A stretch of 64,000 bases of DNA from Ewingella allii (GCF_044430645.1 NZ_JAWUDN010000008.1:124001-188000); one strand, 5' to 3'. Counted from the stretch's first letter, positions 52,514 through 61,706 are shown. A program made the numbers and translations. The notes: generated by a model not told the origin, from the sequence alone.

Positions 52514-52808
52514 TGTTAACTCTGGCTTAAAAGTGATTGTGATCACAGAACGTTGATTACTTGATAATAAGCACGCTAATATACTTGCTCGGGTGAATAC
52601 CTCGGGTTCGGCGCTCGCTGGCAACATAATGCTTACCTTCGCACACTTTTCTGGCAAACCCATTGTCTCTTTTTAACTCATTCTGGCTCTCAGAATGCAG
52701 TTGTATTGCCTAAAATAATGATAAAGCTCGGGCGTGTTGCGACGGGGCCTTCTGGTGAGAGTAACGCCACGAGACGAAAGCCCGTGACTATAAACTAAGG
52801 ATTTTTGA

Positions 52809-53012
52809 ATGAGTTTGCTTCCGGTAATGGTGATTTTCGGATTGTCGTTTCCTCCGGTGTTCTTCGAAGTACTGTTGGCGTTAGTGCTGTTTTTCCTGCT
52901 ACGACGCCTATTACAACCCACCGGAATTTATGACTTTGTCTGGCATCCGGCGTTATTTAACACAGCGATGTACTGCTGTCTGTTCTACCTGATTTCCTGC
53001 TTCTTCATCTGA
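52809..53012 (+). CDS. aaeX: Small membrane protein AaeX
   Basis: A 67-residue DUF1656 protein, same length as E. coli AaeX. Two hydrophobic segments: LPVMVIFGLSFPPVFFEVLLALVLFFLL and LFNTAMYCCLFYLISCFFI. The function is unknown, but it is always first in aaeXAB-type efflux operons. It ends 7 bp before aaeA. Confidence 0.95.
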   Translation: MSLLPVMVIFGLSFPPVFFEVLLALVLFFLLRRLLQPTGIYDFVWHPALFNTAMYCCLFYLISCFFI

Positions 53013-53019
53013 GGGTGTC

Positions 53020-53955
53020 GTGAAAAATTTCTCTATAAAAATAATACGTTACTTAATAACGTTAATCCTTGTGGTTCTTGCTGCCATCGCAATTTTCCGG
53101 GCATGGGCGTTCTATACTGAATCCCCTTGGACTCGTGACGCCAAATTTACCGCCGACGTGGTTTCTATCGCGCCGGACGTCACCGGCTTGGTGACGGATG
53201 TCCCTGTCGTGGATAACCAGTTAGTCCTAAAGGGCCAAACCCTATTCAAGATTGACCAGCCGCGTTATCAACAGGCGCTGGACGAAGCCAATGCCGACGT
53301 TGCCTACTATCAGGCGCTGGTCGCGGAGAAAAAACGCGAAGCAGGCCGCCGCGTGAAGCTGGGCGTGCAGGCGATGTCGCAAGAAGAGATCGATCAGGCC
53401 AATAACGTCCTGCAAACGGCGCAACACCAGCTGGCGAAATCACAGGCTGCGCGCGACCTCGCGGTGCTTGATTTGCAGCGTACCGTAGTTACGGCTCCGG
53501 CTGACGGCTGGGTAACTAACCTCAATGTGCATCCGGGGAACTACATTAATCGCGGTTCGACCGCCGTCGCGCTGGTGAAGAAAAACACCTTCTATATTCT
53601 GGCTTATCTGGAAGAAACCAAGCTTTCCGGCTTGAAAAAAGGCGACCGCGCCGAAATTACCCCGCTGGGCAGCAATCGCATCATGCATGGTTCGGTGGAC
53701 AGCGTCGCGGCGGCGGTCACTAACAGCTCGTCTTCTGCGGCAGCCAACGGGCTGGCAACGGTAGACAGTAATTTGGAATGGGTACGTCTGGCACAGCGCG
53801 TGCCGGTGAAAATCGTGCTTGATGATGTTGACCAGCAACACCCGTACCCGGCAGGGACCACCGCGACAGTGGTGATCACCGGCGATCACGATATCAAACA
53901 TGAGCACCAGTCGCCATTCTCCAGAATGTTGCACCGTCTGCGTGAGTTCGGTTAA
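53020..53955 (+). CDS. aaeA: p-Hydroxybenzoate efflux membrane-fusion subunit AaeA
   Basis: A 311-residue periplasmic adaptor anchored by one N-terminal segment (IIRYLITLILVVLAAIAIFRAWAFY). SIAPDVTGLVTDVPVVDNQLVLKGQTLFKIDQPRYQ is the first half of the biotinyl-lipoyl domain, an alpha-hairpin covers about residues 85-140, and LQRTVVTAPADGWVTNLNVHPGNYI is the second half. It works with AaeB. The start codon is a GTG (53020) following GAGGGTGTC. Confidence 0.95.
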   Translation: MKNFSIKIIRYLITLILVVLAAIAIFRAWAFYTESPWTRDAKFTADVVSIAPDVTGLVTDVPVVDNQLVLKGQTLFKIDQPRYQQALDEANADVAYYQALVAEKKREAGRRVKLGVQAMSQEEIDQANNVLQTAQHQLAKSQAARDLAVLDLQRTVVTAPADGWVTNLNVHPGNYINRGSTAVALVKKNTFYILAYLEETKLSGLKKGDRAEITPLGSNRIMHGSVDSVAAAVTNSSSSAAANGLATVDSNLEWVRLAQRVPVKIVLDDVDQQHPYPAGTTATVVITGDHDIKHEHQSPFSRMLHRLREFG

Positions 53956-53961
53956 TCGGCG

Positions 53962-55917
53962 ATGAATAGCATACTGATCCCGCGTATCAGGTTCGCCTGC
54001 AAGCTGACTTTCGCCATTCTCGGCGCGCTGGTTCTCGGCTTCTATATGCAGCTGGAAACCCCGCGCTGGGCGGCGATGACCGCGGCGATCGTCACCTCCG
54101 GCCCGGCGATGGCGGCGGGCGGAGAACCCTTCGCCGGTGCTATTCGCCACCGTGGCTTCCTGCGCGTTATTGGTACCTTTTTCGGCTGTATCGCCGCGTT
54201 AGTCATTGTTATCGCCACGGCGCGTGCCCCGGTAGTGATGCTGCTTTTATGCTGCATCTGGGCTGGGGTCTGTACCTGGTGGTCCTCGCTGGTTCGCGTT
54301 GAGAACTCCTATGCGCTCGGGCTGGCGGGATACACGGCGCTAATTATCGTAGTGACTTCCGCCGCCACCCCTTTGCAGACGCCGCAGTTTGCCGTCGAGC
54401 GCTGTAGTGAAATCGTGATTGGTATTTGCTGCGCCATCGTGGCCGACCTGCTGTTTTCCCCGCGCTCGATCAAAACCGACATTGACCGGGCGGTTAGCCA
54501 ACTGCTGCTAGACCAGTTCGCACTGATGCGGCTGTGTATTAATCGTGGTGATAAAGAGGATGTTGACAAGTCGTGGGGCAATCTTATCAAGAGCACTACC
54601 GCGCTTAACGGCATGCGTAACAGCCTAATGATGGAGTCTTCGCGCTGGCAGCGTTGCAACCGGCGGTTGAAAGCATTGCACAGCACCTCGCTGAGTTTGA
54701 TTACGCAGGCCTGCGAAACCTATCTTATTTTGCAAAACTCCCCTGACCGGGTGACGCCTGAGATCAAAGCGCTGTTTGCCGAACCGGCAGAGACGCCGCT
54801 GGAAGTGCGTCGGCGGATGAAACAGCTGCGTTTGGCGGTTTCTTCCTCCCATAGCAAAGATATTTTGCTCACCGTCACCAGCTGGATTGGAGCCGGAACG
54901 CGCGCGCTGCTGCTGATTAAGGGCATTCATACCAATAGCAGCATTAGCAATCTGGAAGCCGATTTGCTCAATACCGAGGTGGAAGTCAGACCAGCCTCCG
55001 CCGAGCGCCACCACGCGCTGATTAACGGCATTCGCACCTTTGTCGCCAGCGCGGCGGGCTGCCTGCTGTGGCTATGGACCGGCTGGACCTCGGCGAGTGG
55101 CTGCGTAGTGATCATCGCCGTCGTAACCTCATTGGCGATGCGCACTCCAAACCCGAAAGGCATGGCGTTAGACTTCGTGGTCGGCATGCTGCTGGCAATC
55201 CCGGTCGGCTCCATTTACTTCATGCTCATCATGCCCGCCACCCAGCAGAGCCTGTTCCTGCTCTGTCTGTGTCTGGGGGTTTTAACCTTCTTCATCGGCA
55301 TTGAAGTACAGAAGCGTCGTCTGGGTATGCTGGGGCTATTGGCGGGTACTATCAACGTGCTGGTGCTCAGTAACCCAATGAAATTTAACGTAAGCGCATT
55401 TCTCGACAATGCAACGGGACAGGCGATTGGTACCATTATCGCGCTGGTGGTGCTGCTGCTAATTCGCGACAAATCGCGCGACAAAACCGGGCGCACTCTG
55501 CTGAACCGCTTTATGAGCAGCGCGGTGTCGGCCTTAACCACCAAGGCGTATCGCCGTCGTGAGAACCACCTTCCGGCGCTTTACCATCAGTTGAATCAGC
55601 TACTGGTGATGTTCCCGAATGACATTGATAAATACCGTCTGGCGCTGATGCTGATCATCGCGCACCAGCGAATGAAAATGGCGGAGATCCCGGTCAGCGA
55701 AGAGCTATCTGCCTTCCACAAGAAAATCCGTAATACCGCCGACCACGTGGTGTCGTCGGGCGAAGGCAAGCGAACTTACTACTATCAGCGGCTGTTGTCC
55801 GAGCTGAATGAGTATCAGCAAAAGCTAGTGGAACACGACGCGCCGCTCAAGGTGACAGAGCCGGTCAAACGACTCGCAGATATGCTGCACAAGTACCAGC
55901 ACGCCTTTCTGGCCTAA
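53962..55917 (+). CDS. aaeB: p-Hydroxybenzoate efflux pump subunit AaeB
   Basis: A 651-residue inner-membrane aromatic acid exporter of the FUSC family (E. coli 655). Two blocks of about five to six hydrophobic segments (residues 12-170 and 350-500) are each followed by a cytoplasmic helical domain. ETPRWAAMTAAIVTSGPAMAAGGEPFAGAIRHRGFLRVIGTFFG is the family hallmark. It acts as a relief valve for aromatic acids in E. coli. Begins 6 bp after aaeA. Confidence 0.95.
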   Translation: MNSILIPRIRFACKLTFAILGALVLGFYMQLETPRWAAMTAAIVTSGPAMAAGGEPFAGAIRHRGFLRVIGTFFGCIAALVIVIATARAPVVMLLLCCIWAGVCTWWSSLVRVENSYALGLAGYTALIIVVTSAATPLQTPQFAVERCSEIVIGICCAIVADLLFSPRSIKTDIDRAVSQLLLDQFALMRLCINRGDKEDVDKSWGNLIKSTTALNGMRNSLMMESSRWQRCNRRLKALHSTSLSLITQACETYLILQNSPDRVTPEIKALFAEPAETPLEVRRRMKQLRLAVSSSHSKDILLTVTSWIGAGTRALLLIKGIHTNSSISNLEADLLNTEVEVRPASAERHHALINGIRTFVASAAGCLLWLWTGWTSASGCVVIIAVVTSLAMRTPNPKGMALDFVVGMLLAIPVGSIYFMLIMPATQQSLFLLCLCLGVLTFFIGIEVQKRRLGMLGLLAGTINVLVLSNPMKFNVSAFLDNATGQAIGTIIALVVLLLIRDKSRDKTGRTLLNRFMSSAVSALTTKAYRRRENHLPALYHQLNQLLVMFPNDIDKYRLALMLIIAHQRMKMAEIPVSEELSAFHKKIRNTADHVVSSGEGKRTYYYQRLLSELNEYQQKLVEHDAPLKVTEPVKRLADMLHKYQHAFLA

Positions 55918-55939
55918 CGTTCAGACTCGCGTAAATCAT

Positions 55940-55972
55940 GCCGGGGCCTTTAATGCTCCGGCTTTTTTTTTC
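55940..55972 (+). terminator. Terminator of aaeXAB
   Basis: GCCGG(GG) and (C)TCCGGC arms around CTTTAATG, followed by nine T. Confidence 0.9.
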
Positions 55973-56111
55973 CTTATGCCGCATGGACATGATGTGCGGT
56001 CTGAAGCCCGCAGTCCGTATTAGCCGCTATACTTAAGCGATTCAAGACTGAAACTTACATTCTTACGTCGTTGTTTTCGAACGATGTTTATTAGCAGGAG
56101 AGACAACCTTT

Positions 56112-57572
56112 ATGTCAGCCAATCAACAGAAACTCACTTCTCACAAACTGTTTAAAACCGGGTTTTATGTGGGCGGCAAATGGCAAGAAGCCAAAGAAAC
56201 TTTTGATGTGTTAAACCCAGCCACTGGCGACGTGGTGGCGAAAGTCGCCAAAGCAGGCAAAGCGGAAACCAACGCGGCCATCAAAGCAGCCAGCGATGCC
56301 CTTCCGGCTTGGCGCAAAAAAACCGGCAAGGCGCGCTCTGAGATTTTGCACCGCTGGTATGAACTGATGATTGAAAACAAACAGTTCCTCGGCGAGCTGA
56401 TGGTGGCCGAGCAGGGTAAGCCGCTGAAAGAGGCCTTGGGCGAAGTGGAGTACGCCGCCAGCTACCTGCAATGGTTTAGCGAAGAGGCCAAGCGCGCCAA
56501 CGGTGAGATCATCCCGCCAGTGAAAGAGGGATCGCGCATCTTTGCTACCCGCGAGCCGATTGGCGTGGTTGCGGCCATCACGCCGTGGAACTTCCCGCTG
56601 GCGATGCTGACCCGCAAACTCGGCCCCGCGCTGGCCGCGGGTTGTACCGGCTTGATTAAACCTGCCAACAACACGCCGCTGTCAGCCTTCGCGCTGCTGG
56701 AGTTGGCACACCTGGCGGGCGTTCCCGACGGCGTGATCAACGGCGTGGCCGGTGATACGCATGCTATCAGCGACGCCATCATGGCCAGCAACGAGGTGCG
56801 TAAAATATCCTTCACCGGCTCGACCGAAGTGGGTAAAACGCTGGTGCGCAACAGCGCCGACACCATGAAGAAAGTGTCGATGGAGCTGGGCGGAAACGCG
56901 CCCTATATCGTGTTTGACGACGCCGACCTTGATGCCGCGGTGAAAGGCGCGGTGAGCTGCAAATTCCGCAACAGCGGGCAGGTTTGCGTGTGCATTAACC
57001 GTATTTACGTGCAGGACGGTGTCTACGACAAGTTCGTCACGGCGCTGGCGGAAGAAGTGCGCAAGCTGAAAGTCGGTAACGGCATGGACGACGGCGTGAT
57101 TGTCGGCCCGCTGAATGATATCAAAGGGTTAGAGAAGGTTGAAGACCACGTCAAAGACGCGCTGGAGAAGGGCGGTCGTCTGGTGGTCGGTGGTCAGCGC
57201 CACGAGCTGGGCGGCAACTTCTATCAGCCGACGGTGATTGCCGACGCCAACGACGACATGAAAGTGGCGGCAGATGAAACCTTCGGCCCGCTGGCGGCCT
57301 GCTTCCGCTTCAAAACCGAAGAAGAGGTTATCGATCGCGCCAACGCCACGCCGTTTGGCCTGGCGGCTTACTTCTATACTCAAAACTTGCAGCGCGTATT
57401 CCGCGTTGCCGAAGCGATTGAAAGTGGCATGATTGGGATTAACGAATCTGCGCTTTCTACCGAAGTCGCGCCGTTTGGCGGGGTGAAAGAGTCCGGGTTG
57501 GGCCGCGAAGGTTCGGTGTTAGGTCTGGAAGAATATTTACAGGTGAAAACCTTACATTTAGGTAATCTGTAG
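56112..57572 (+). CDS. gabD: Succinate-semialdehyde dehydrogenase (NAD(P)+)
   Basis: A 486-residue aldehyde dehydrogenase that oxidises succinate semialdehyde to succinate, the last step of GABA breakdown. It resembles E. coli GabD over its length. ITPWNFPLAMLTRKLGPALAAGC, the cofactor loop SFTGSTEVGKTLV, the general-base segment MELGGNAPYIVFDDADLD and the nucleophile Cys292 in SGQVCVCINR (with Cys294 as the possible redox partner) are present. No gabT or gabP is nearby, so a different semialdehyde substrate is possible. The ATG follows CAGGAGAGA. A short interval separates it from the barnase gene. Confidence 0.87.
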   Translation: MSANQQKLTSHKLFKTGFYVGGKWQEAKETFDVLNPATGDVVAKVAKAGKAETNAAIKAASDALPAWRKKTGKARSEILHRWYELMIENKQFLGELMVAEQGKPLKEALGEVEYAASYLQWFSEEAKRANGEIIPPVKEGSRIFATREPIGVVAAITPWNFPLAMLTRKLGPALAAGCTGLIKPANNTPLSAFALLELAHLAGVPDGVINGVAGDTHAISDAIMASNEVRKISFTGSTEVGKTLVRNSADTMKKVSMELGGNAPYIVFDDADLDAAVKGAVSCKFRNSGQVCVCINRIYVQDGVYDKFVTALAEEVRKLKVGNGMDDGVIVGPLNDIKGLEKVEDHVKDALEKGGRLVVGGQRHELGGNFYQPTVIADANDDMKVAADETFGPLAACFRFKTEEEVIDRANATPFGLAAYFYTQNLQRVFRVAEAIESGMIGINESALSTEVAPFGGVKESGLGREGSVLGLEEYLQVKTLHLGNL

Positions 57573-57625
57573 AGACATACTAAAATGCTGAATCAGTAAT
57601 CTGAATGAGTATAAACAGGGCAATG

Positions 57626-58069
57626 ATGAATCGATTGAAAGGGTTGCGTCAGCGCAGCGTTTGGATAAGTTTGTGCCTCGGGCTATTGGCGGGGCCGTTC
57701 TCATCTGTCGTTTTGGCGAAACAATCCTCTGATACGCTGGCTGGGTTGACCTCGGAGCAAACCGTGGTGAGCTATTTGCGGCAGAATCATCGGTTGCCCG
57801 ACTATTACGTGACTAAACGGCAAGCACGGGATGCGGGATGGGACGCCCGCGCGGGCAATCTGTGTCAGGTCTTACCGGGTAAGGCCATAGGCGGCGACAG
57901 ATTCTCAAACCGCGAAGGGCGCCTGCCTAATGCCTATAAACGCGTGTGGCGCGAGGCGGATATCAACTATCGCTGCGGGCGGCGCGGCGCCGACCGCGTG
58001 CTGTTCGCCAGCGATGGCCTGATTTACGTCAGCCGCGATCACTATAAACAATTTGTTCGGGTGGAGTGA
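57626..58069 (+). CDS. Secreted barnase-type guanyl ribonuclease
   Basis: About 147 residues with signal peptide (RSVWISLCLGLLAGPFSSVVLA) and a mature domain aligning with barnase from end to end: HRLPDYYVTKRQAR, GWDARAGNLCQVLPGKAIGGDRFSNREGRLP, VWREADINYRCGRRGADRVLF and LIYVSRDHYKQF. The equivalents of barnase Lys27, Glu73, Arg83, Arg87 and His102 are all kept, so it should be an active RNase. Two cysteines, absent from barnase, could form a disulfide. The start at 57626 is chosen for AGGG 5 bp upstream and the signal-peptide fit; 57623 and 57605 are alternatives. It lies 5 bp before its barstar. Confidence 0.9.
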   Translation: MNRLKGLRQRSVWISLCLGLLAGPFSSVVLAKQSSDTLAGLTSEQTVVSYLRQNHRLPDYYVTKRQARDAGWDARAGNLCQVLPGKAIGGDRFSNREGRLPNAYKRVWREADINYRCGRRGADRVLFASDGLIYVSRDHYKQFVRVE

Positions 58070-58074
58070 CATCG

Positions 58075-58377
58075 ATGAATAAAGTGGTCTTCGATTTTAA
58101 TCATATCCCCGATTTGCCCGCGTTTTATAGCGAGTTTTCCCGTCAATTTGGTCTGAGCGAGAGCTTTGGTGCCAATCTTGACGCACTCTGGGATGAGGTG
58201 ACGGGAGGCATTACGCTGCCCGTTGAAATTGATTTTGCCCATCTGAATGCCAGCCGTAAACGGCGTTTTGGCGCACTGATTCTGCTGTTTGAAGAGGCGG
58301 AAGAGGAGCTGGACGGCGAGCTGCGTTTTAACGTGCTAGAGAAAGCGGCGGCGGCGACGGGTAAAGCTAAAGAGTAA
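58075..58377 (+). CDS. Barstar-family ribonuclease inhibitor
   Basis: A 100-residue barstar-like protein (YhcO type). The start MNKVVFDFNHIPDLPAFYSEFSRQFGL is followed by the barnase-contacting helix segment FGANLDALWDEVTGGI, where Asp, Trp and Glu match the barstar binding loop, and by FGALILLFEEAEEEL. The ATG at 58075 has GGAG 8 bp upstream; the GTG at 58066 is less likely. It is cytoplasmic and should protect against unexported RNase encoded just upstream. Confidence 0.92.
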   Translation: MNKVVFDFNHIPDLPAFYSEFSRQFGLSESFGANLDALWDEVTGGITLPVEIDFAHLNASRKRRFGALILLFEEAEEELDGELRFNVLEKAAAATGKAKE

Positions 58378-58457
58378 GCGAAAGAGTAGGCGGGAGAGAG
58401 TGAAAAGTAGCAGCCACCCGGTGACTCGCGGTGGCTACTGCTGATGGCTGAAAAGAC

Positions 58458-59012
58458 TTACAGGTCTTTGGCTTCGGCCAGCTCGCGCAGATATTGGAAA
58501 ATCTGGCGGTAAGATTTAGGCGGCTTATTGGCTGCCTTTTCTTTTTGTGCGTTACGGATAAGCGCGCGCAGCTGCTGGCGATCGGCCTCTGGATAAAGCT
58601 CCAGCACCGGCGGGATCGCGTCGTCGCCATCTTCCACCAGACGGTCACGCAGCTGCTCCAATTTGTGGAACAGGGAAACCTGCTGGTTGTGGCGGTTTTT
58701 CAGCTTATCCAGCGCGGTGGTGATAGGATCAACATCGCGGGAACGCAGCATTTTACCAATCAGCTGTAGCTGACGGCGGCGGCCTTCTTTCTTGATCTTC
58801 TGGGCTAAATCGATGGCGGCGCGCAGATCATCATCTAGCGGCAGCTTGTCCAGCGAGTTCTTGCCTAAATCGACCATCTCTTGACCCAAATCTTTCAGGG
58901 CTTCGGCGTCGCGTTTAATTTCACTTTTGCTGACCCAGATGATTTCATCATCTTCTTCGTTCTCGTTGCTCTCGGGAACGTCATCCAGCCAGTCGTCAAT
59001 TTTCTTTGTCAT
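58458..59012 (-). CDS. darP: Ribosome-associated protein DarP (YjgA)
   Basis: A 184-residue helical, highly charged protein (E. coli DarP 183) that acts in late assembly of the 50S subunit, around the peptidyl-transferase centre. An acidic N-terminus (DDWLDDVPESNENEEDDEIIWVSKSEIKRD) is followed by the helical bundle with KLPLDDDLRAAIDLAQKIKKEGRRRQLQLIGKMLR. The start at 59012 follows AAGGAGGAAGC; 11 residues further upstream are in frame but lie in the leader. It is divergent from pmbA, the usual neighbour. Confidence 0.96.
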   Translation of the reverse strand: MTKKIDDWLDDVPESNENEEDDEIIWVSKSEIKRDAEALKDLGQEMVDLGKNSLDKLPLDDDLRAAIDLAQKIKKEGRRRQLQLIGKMLRSRDVDPITTALDKLKNRHNQQVSLFHKLEQLRDRLVEDGDDAIPPVLELYPEADRQQLRALIRNAQKEKAANKPPKSYRQIFQYLRELAEAKDL

Positions 59013-59216
59013 GAGTGCTTCCTCCTTGGGAGGTTTTCCTATCATTTTTCATTGTGCTTTATTGCTTGGCGGCATTATGCATGGTTATGGGGTTTACCTC
59101 CACGTTCTGTTGCATATTAAGCCGCTTCCTAGCGTGTCGGGTGCGAAATAATGGGGCGTCTCTGTTAGACTCAAAGACAACGTAACCTCTTTTTTCTCAT
59201 AAGTGATGGCAGGCTG

Positions 59217-60557
59217 ATGAACGTAGTCAATCAAGTTGCAGAACAGCGTAAGACACTGGAACAGGCCGTAGCTCAGGCCCTCGAATTAGCGAAAGCCGGT
59301 TCAGACGGTGCTGAAGTCGCGGTCAGCAAGACCACCGGCATTGGGGTAAGCACCCGCTTTGGTGATGTTGAGAACGTCGAATTCAACAGCGACGGCGCGT
59401 TAGGCATTACCGTCTATTATCAGAATCGTAAAGGCAGCGCGTCATCTACCGATCTCAGCTCAGATGCCATTTCTCGCACCGTGCAGGCCGCGTTGGACAT
59501 CGCCCGCTTCACGTCTCCTGACCCTTTCGCGGGCGTCGCCGATAAAGAGATGCTGGCGTTCGACGCCCCGGACTTGGACCTGTTCCACCCGACTGAATTA
59601 GACGCCGATCGCGGCATTGAGCTGGCAGCCCGCGCCGAGCAGGCCGCGTTAGCCGCCGATAAGCGCATTACCAATAGCGAAGGCGGCAGCTTCAACAGCC
59701 ATTACGGCATTCGCGTCTTCGGCAACAGCCACGGCATGTTGCAGAGCTACTGCTCGACGCGCCACTCGATTTCCGCCTCGGTGATTGCCGAGCACGACGG
59801 CGACATGGAGCGCGATTACGCCTATACCATCGCGCGTAAAATGAGTGATTTGGCGAATCCTGAATGGGTGGGTGCCGAGTGCGCACGCCGCACGCTGTCG
59901 CGCCTCTCTCCGCGTAAATTGCCAACGATGAAAGCCCCGGTGCTGTTCGCCTCTGAAGTGGCGACCGGCCTGTTCGGCCACTTGGTCGGCGCTATCAGCG
60001 GCGGCAGCATCTACCGTAAATCCTCTTTCTTGCTCGACAGTCTGGGCAAGCAGATTCTGCCGGAGTGGCTGACGATTGAAGAGCATCCGCACCTGCTGCA
60101 AGGCTTGGCTTCTACGCCTTTCGACAGCGAAGGCGTGCGCACCCAGCGGCGTGACATCGTCAAAGACGGCGTGCTGCAAAGCTGGCTGATGACCTGCTAC
60201 TCGGCGCGCAAGCTCGGCCTGCAAACCACCGGCCACGCGGGCGGCATCCACAACTGGCGCATTGCCGGGCAGGGCGATGACTTCGCCGCTATGCTGCGCA
60301 AAATGGGCAAAGGCTTAGTCGTAACTGAGCTGATGGGCCAGGGCGTCAGCGGCGTGACCGGCGACTACTCGCGCGGCGCGGCGGGCTTCTGGGTGGAAAA
60401 CGGTGAAATTCAGTATCCGGTTAGCGAAATAACCATCGCTGGCAATCTGAAAGACATGTGGCGCAACATGGTGAGTATTGGCAGCGACATCGAAACGCGC
60501 AGCAATATTCAGTGTGGCTCCGTGCTGCTGCCAGAGATGAAAATCGCCGGCGAATAA
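59217..60557 (+). CDS. pmbA: Metalloprotease subunit PmbA (TldE)
   Basis: A 446-residue partner of TldD (E. coli 450). It lacks the HExxH zinc motif, as expected: zinc is bound by TldD. It is recognised by the N-terminal VNQVAEQRKTLEQAVAQALELAKAGSDGAEVAVSKTTGIGVSTR, by APVLFASEVATGLFGHLVGAISGGSIYRKSSFL and by LVVTELMGQGVSGVTGDYSRGAAGFWVENGEIQYPVSEITIAGNL. It is followed by a terminator. In E. coli it is also required for microcin B17 maturation. Confidence 0.97.
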   Translation: MNVVNQVAEQRKTLEQAVAQALELAKAGSDGAEVAVSKTTGIGVSTRFGDVENVEFNSDGALGITVYYQNRKGSASSTDLSSDAISRTVQAALDIARFTSPDPFAGVADKEMLAFDAPDLDLFHPTELDADRGIELAARAEQAALAADKRITNSEGGSFNSHYGIRVFGNSHGMLQSYCSTRHSISASVIAEHDGDMERDYAYTIARKMSDLANPEWVGAECARRTLSRLSPRKLPTMKAPVLFASEVATGLFGHLVGAISGGSIYRKSSFLLDSLGKQILPEWLTIEEHPHLLQGLASTPFDSEGVRTQRRDIVKDGVLQSWLMTCYSARKLGLQTTGHAGGIHNWRIAGQGDDFAAMLRKMGKGLVVTELMGQGVSGVTGDYSRGAAGFWVENGEIQYPVSEITIAGNLKDMWRNMVSIGSDIETRSNIQCGSVLLPEMKIAGE

Positions 60558-60577
60558 TCGTTTTCTTCGCGTTATCC

Positions 60578-60612
60578 GCGCAGCGATCGCCCGATCGCTG
60601 CGTTTTTTTTAT
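60578..60612 (+). terminator. Terminator of pmbA
   Basis: CGCAGCGATCG and CGATCGCTGCG arms with a 2-base gap, followed by eight to nine T. Confidence 0.92.
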
Positions 60613-60754
60613 CCTTTTCCGCTCAGACATTACTTATTTACAAAAAAGCTCTGCCACTTTTTCCTTCGCCCATTTATTTTGTCATTGCTGAATAAGTAAT
60701 GTCGTTTTTTAACAAAATTATAAATTTCTATTAACCTAGATGGATGACCCGAAA

Positions 60755-61141
60755 ATGCGTAAACATTTGATAGCAATGGTTGCCGTTGCCCTACTTGGAA
60801 GCAGTTCTATGGTTCTGGCGGCGGATGTCGGCACCAACATGGACACTATCGCCGATAACTACGGCAAAGCGCTGAAAGCCAGCAATGCACAGGATTTCGA
60901 AGCGAGCCTGGCGAACATGAAAGCCGCCGCGCTGGACGCTAAAAACGCAACCCCGCCAAAACTGGAAGGGAAATCGGCCAACAGCCCAGAGATTCAGGAT
61001 TACAAAAAAGGCATGGATGATTTAGTGGCCGGTATCGACAAAGCCTCTGCATTGGCGAAGGCTGGCAAACTGGATGACGCGAAGAAGGAAGCTCAAGGCT
61101 TCAAAGCGATTCGTGACGAGAACCACAAGAAGTTCAGATAA
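60755..61141 (+). CDS. cybC: Soluble cytochrome b562
   Basis: A 128-residue periplasmic four-helix-bundle heme protein, the same length as E. coli CybC. The signal peptide is MRKHLIAMVAVALLGSSSMVLA. The axial heme ligands are the Met in GTNMDTI near the mature N-terminus and the His in DENHKKFR near the C-terminus, both kept. KNATPPKLEGKS is the family's central loop. The start at 60755 matches E. coli MRKSLLAI; two upstream ATG codons are in the leader. The physiological role is unclear. Confidence 0.95.
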   Translation: MRKHLIAMVAVALLGSSSMVLAADVGTNMDTIADNYGKALKASNAQDFEASLANMKAAALDAKNATPPKLEGKSANSPEIQDYKKGMDDLVAGIDKASALAKAGKLDDAKKEAQGFKAIRDENHKKFR

Positions 61142-61148
61142 GATTTAT

Positions 61149-61175
61149 ACGCCCTCCCGGTCATCGGGAGGGCGT
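61149..61175. terminator. Shared hairpin between cybC and rnk
   Basis: ACGCCCTCCCG and CGGGAGGGCGT make a perfect 11-bp stem with a 5-base loop between the converging genes. T-runs are short on both sides. Confidence 0.7.
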
Positions 61176-61183
61176 GACGCTGA

Positions 61184-61591
61184 CTAGCGGTACTCTCCGG
61201 CCGCTTCCGGCTGATACAACAACTCTAGCACTTTAACCAGGCTCTCTTTGCCATTGGGCATCGTCCACGTGATGCTGCTACCCACGCGCAGGCCCAGCAG
61301 TGCCGCACCTAGCGGCGCCATCACGGACAGCTGCTCATCGGTATCTTTTAACGCCGCCGGGAAAACCAGCGTGCGCACATGTTCTTCCCCTTCGTTGCCT
61401 TCCGTGAAGCGTACCTTACTGTTCATCGTCACGACGTCGGCAGGCATCTCCTGCGGCGGCAGGATTTCAGCGCGATCCAGTTCTTCGTTTAATGCCTCTG
61501 CCACCGGGCTGCTTGCGTAAGCAGGCTTCGCCAGTAAGGAATCTAAACGTTCTGCATCCAGCTCGTTGATGGTCAGGGTCGGTTTGCTCAT
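61184..61591 (-). CDS. rnk: Regulator of nucleoside diphosphate kinase Rnk
   Basis: A 135-residue GreA/GreB-like protein (E. coli 136) that binds RNA polymerase in the secondary channel and affects Ndk levels. A short N-terminal coiled coil (TLTINELDAERLDSLLAKPAYASSPVAEALNEELDRAEILPP) is followed by the FKBP-like domain (VVTMNSKVRFTE, VMAPLGAALLGLRVGSSITW). The start at 61591 is chosen from family agreement (MSKPTLTINELD); the frame is open upstream. Confidence 0.95.
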   Translation of the reverse strand: MSKPTLTINELDAERLDSLLAKPAYASSPVAEALNEELDRAEILPPQEMPADVVTMNSKVRFTEGNEGEEHVRTLVFPAALKDTDEQLSVMAPLGAALLGLRVGSSITWTMPNGKESLVKVLELLYQPEAAGEYR

Positions 61592-61662
61592 AGCATTATT
61601 CCTATTTCCTTCTGAGTCGCCATCGCGAGCGATGGTGTTGGGTGGCATGGTTGCCGATTGTC

Positions 61663-61706
61663 AAAAAGCAACACCCCCGCGCACTAGCGCAGGGGTGTTG
61701 GCGTTT
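61663..61706. terminator. Strong bidirectional terminator-like hairpin in a divergent interval
   Basis: CAACACCCCCGCGC and GCGCAGGGGTGTTG form a 14-bp stem (one mismatch) around ACTA, with AAAAA on the left and TTTTT on the right. It is not at the end of any recognised gene. Confidence 0.7.

Noticed and set aside
58405..58447. Terminator of darP
   Set aside because: An imperfect inverted repeat (AGCAGCCACC/GGTGGCTACTGCT) is present but has mismatches and no T-run on the minus strand.
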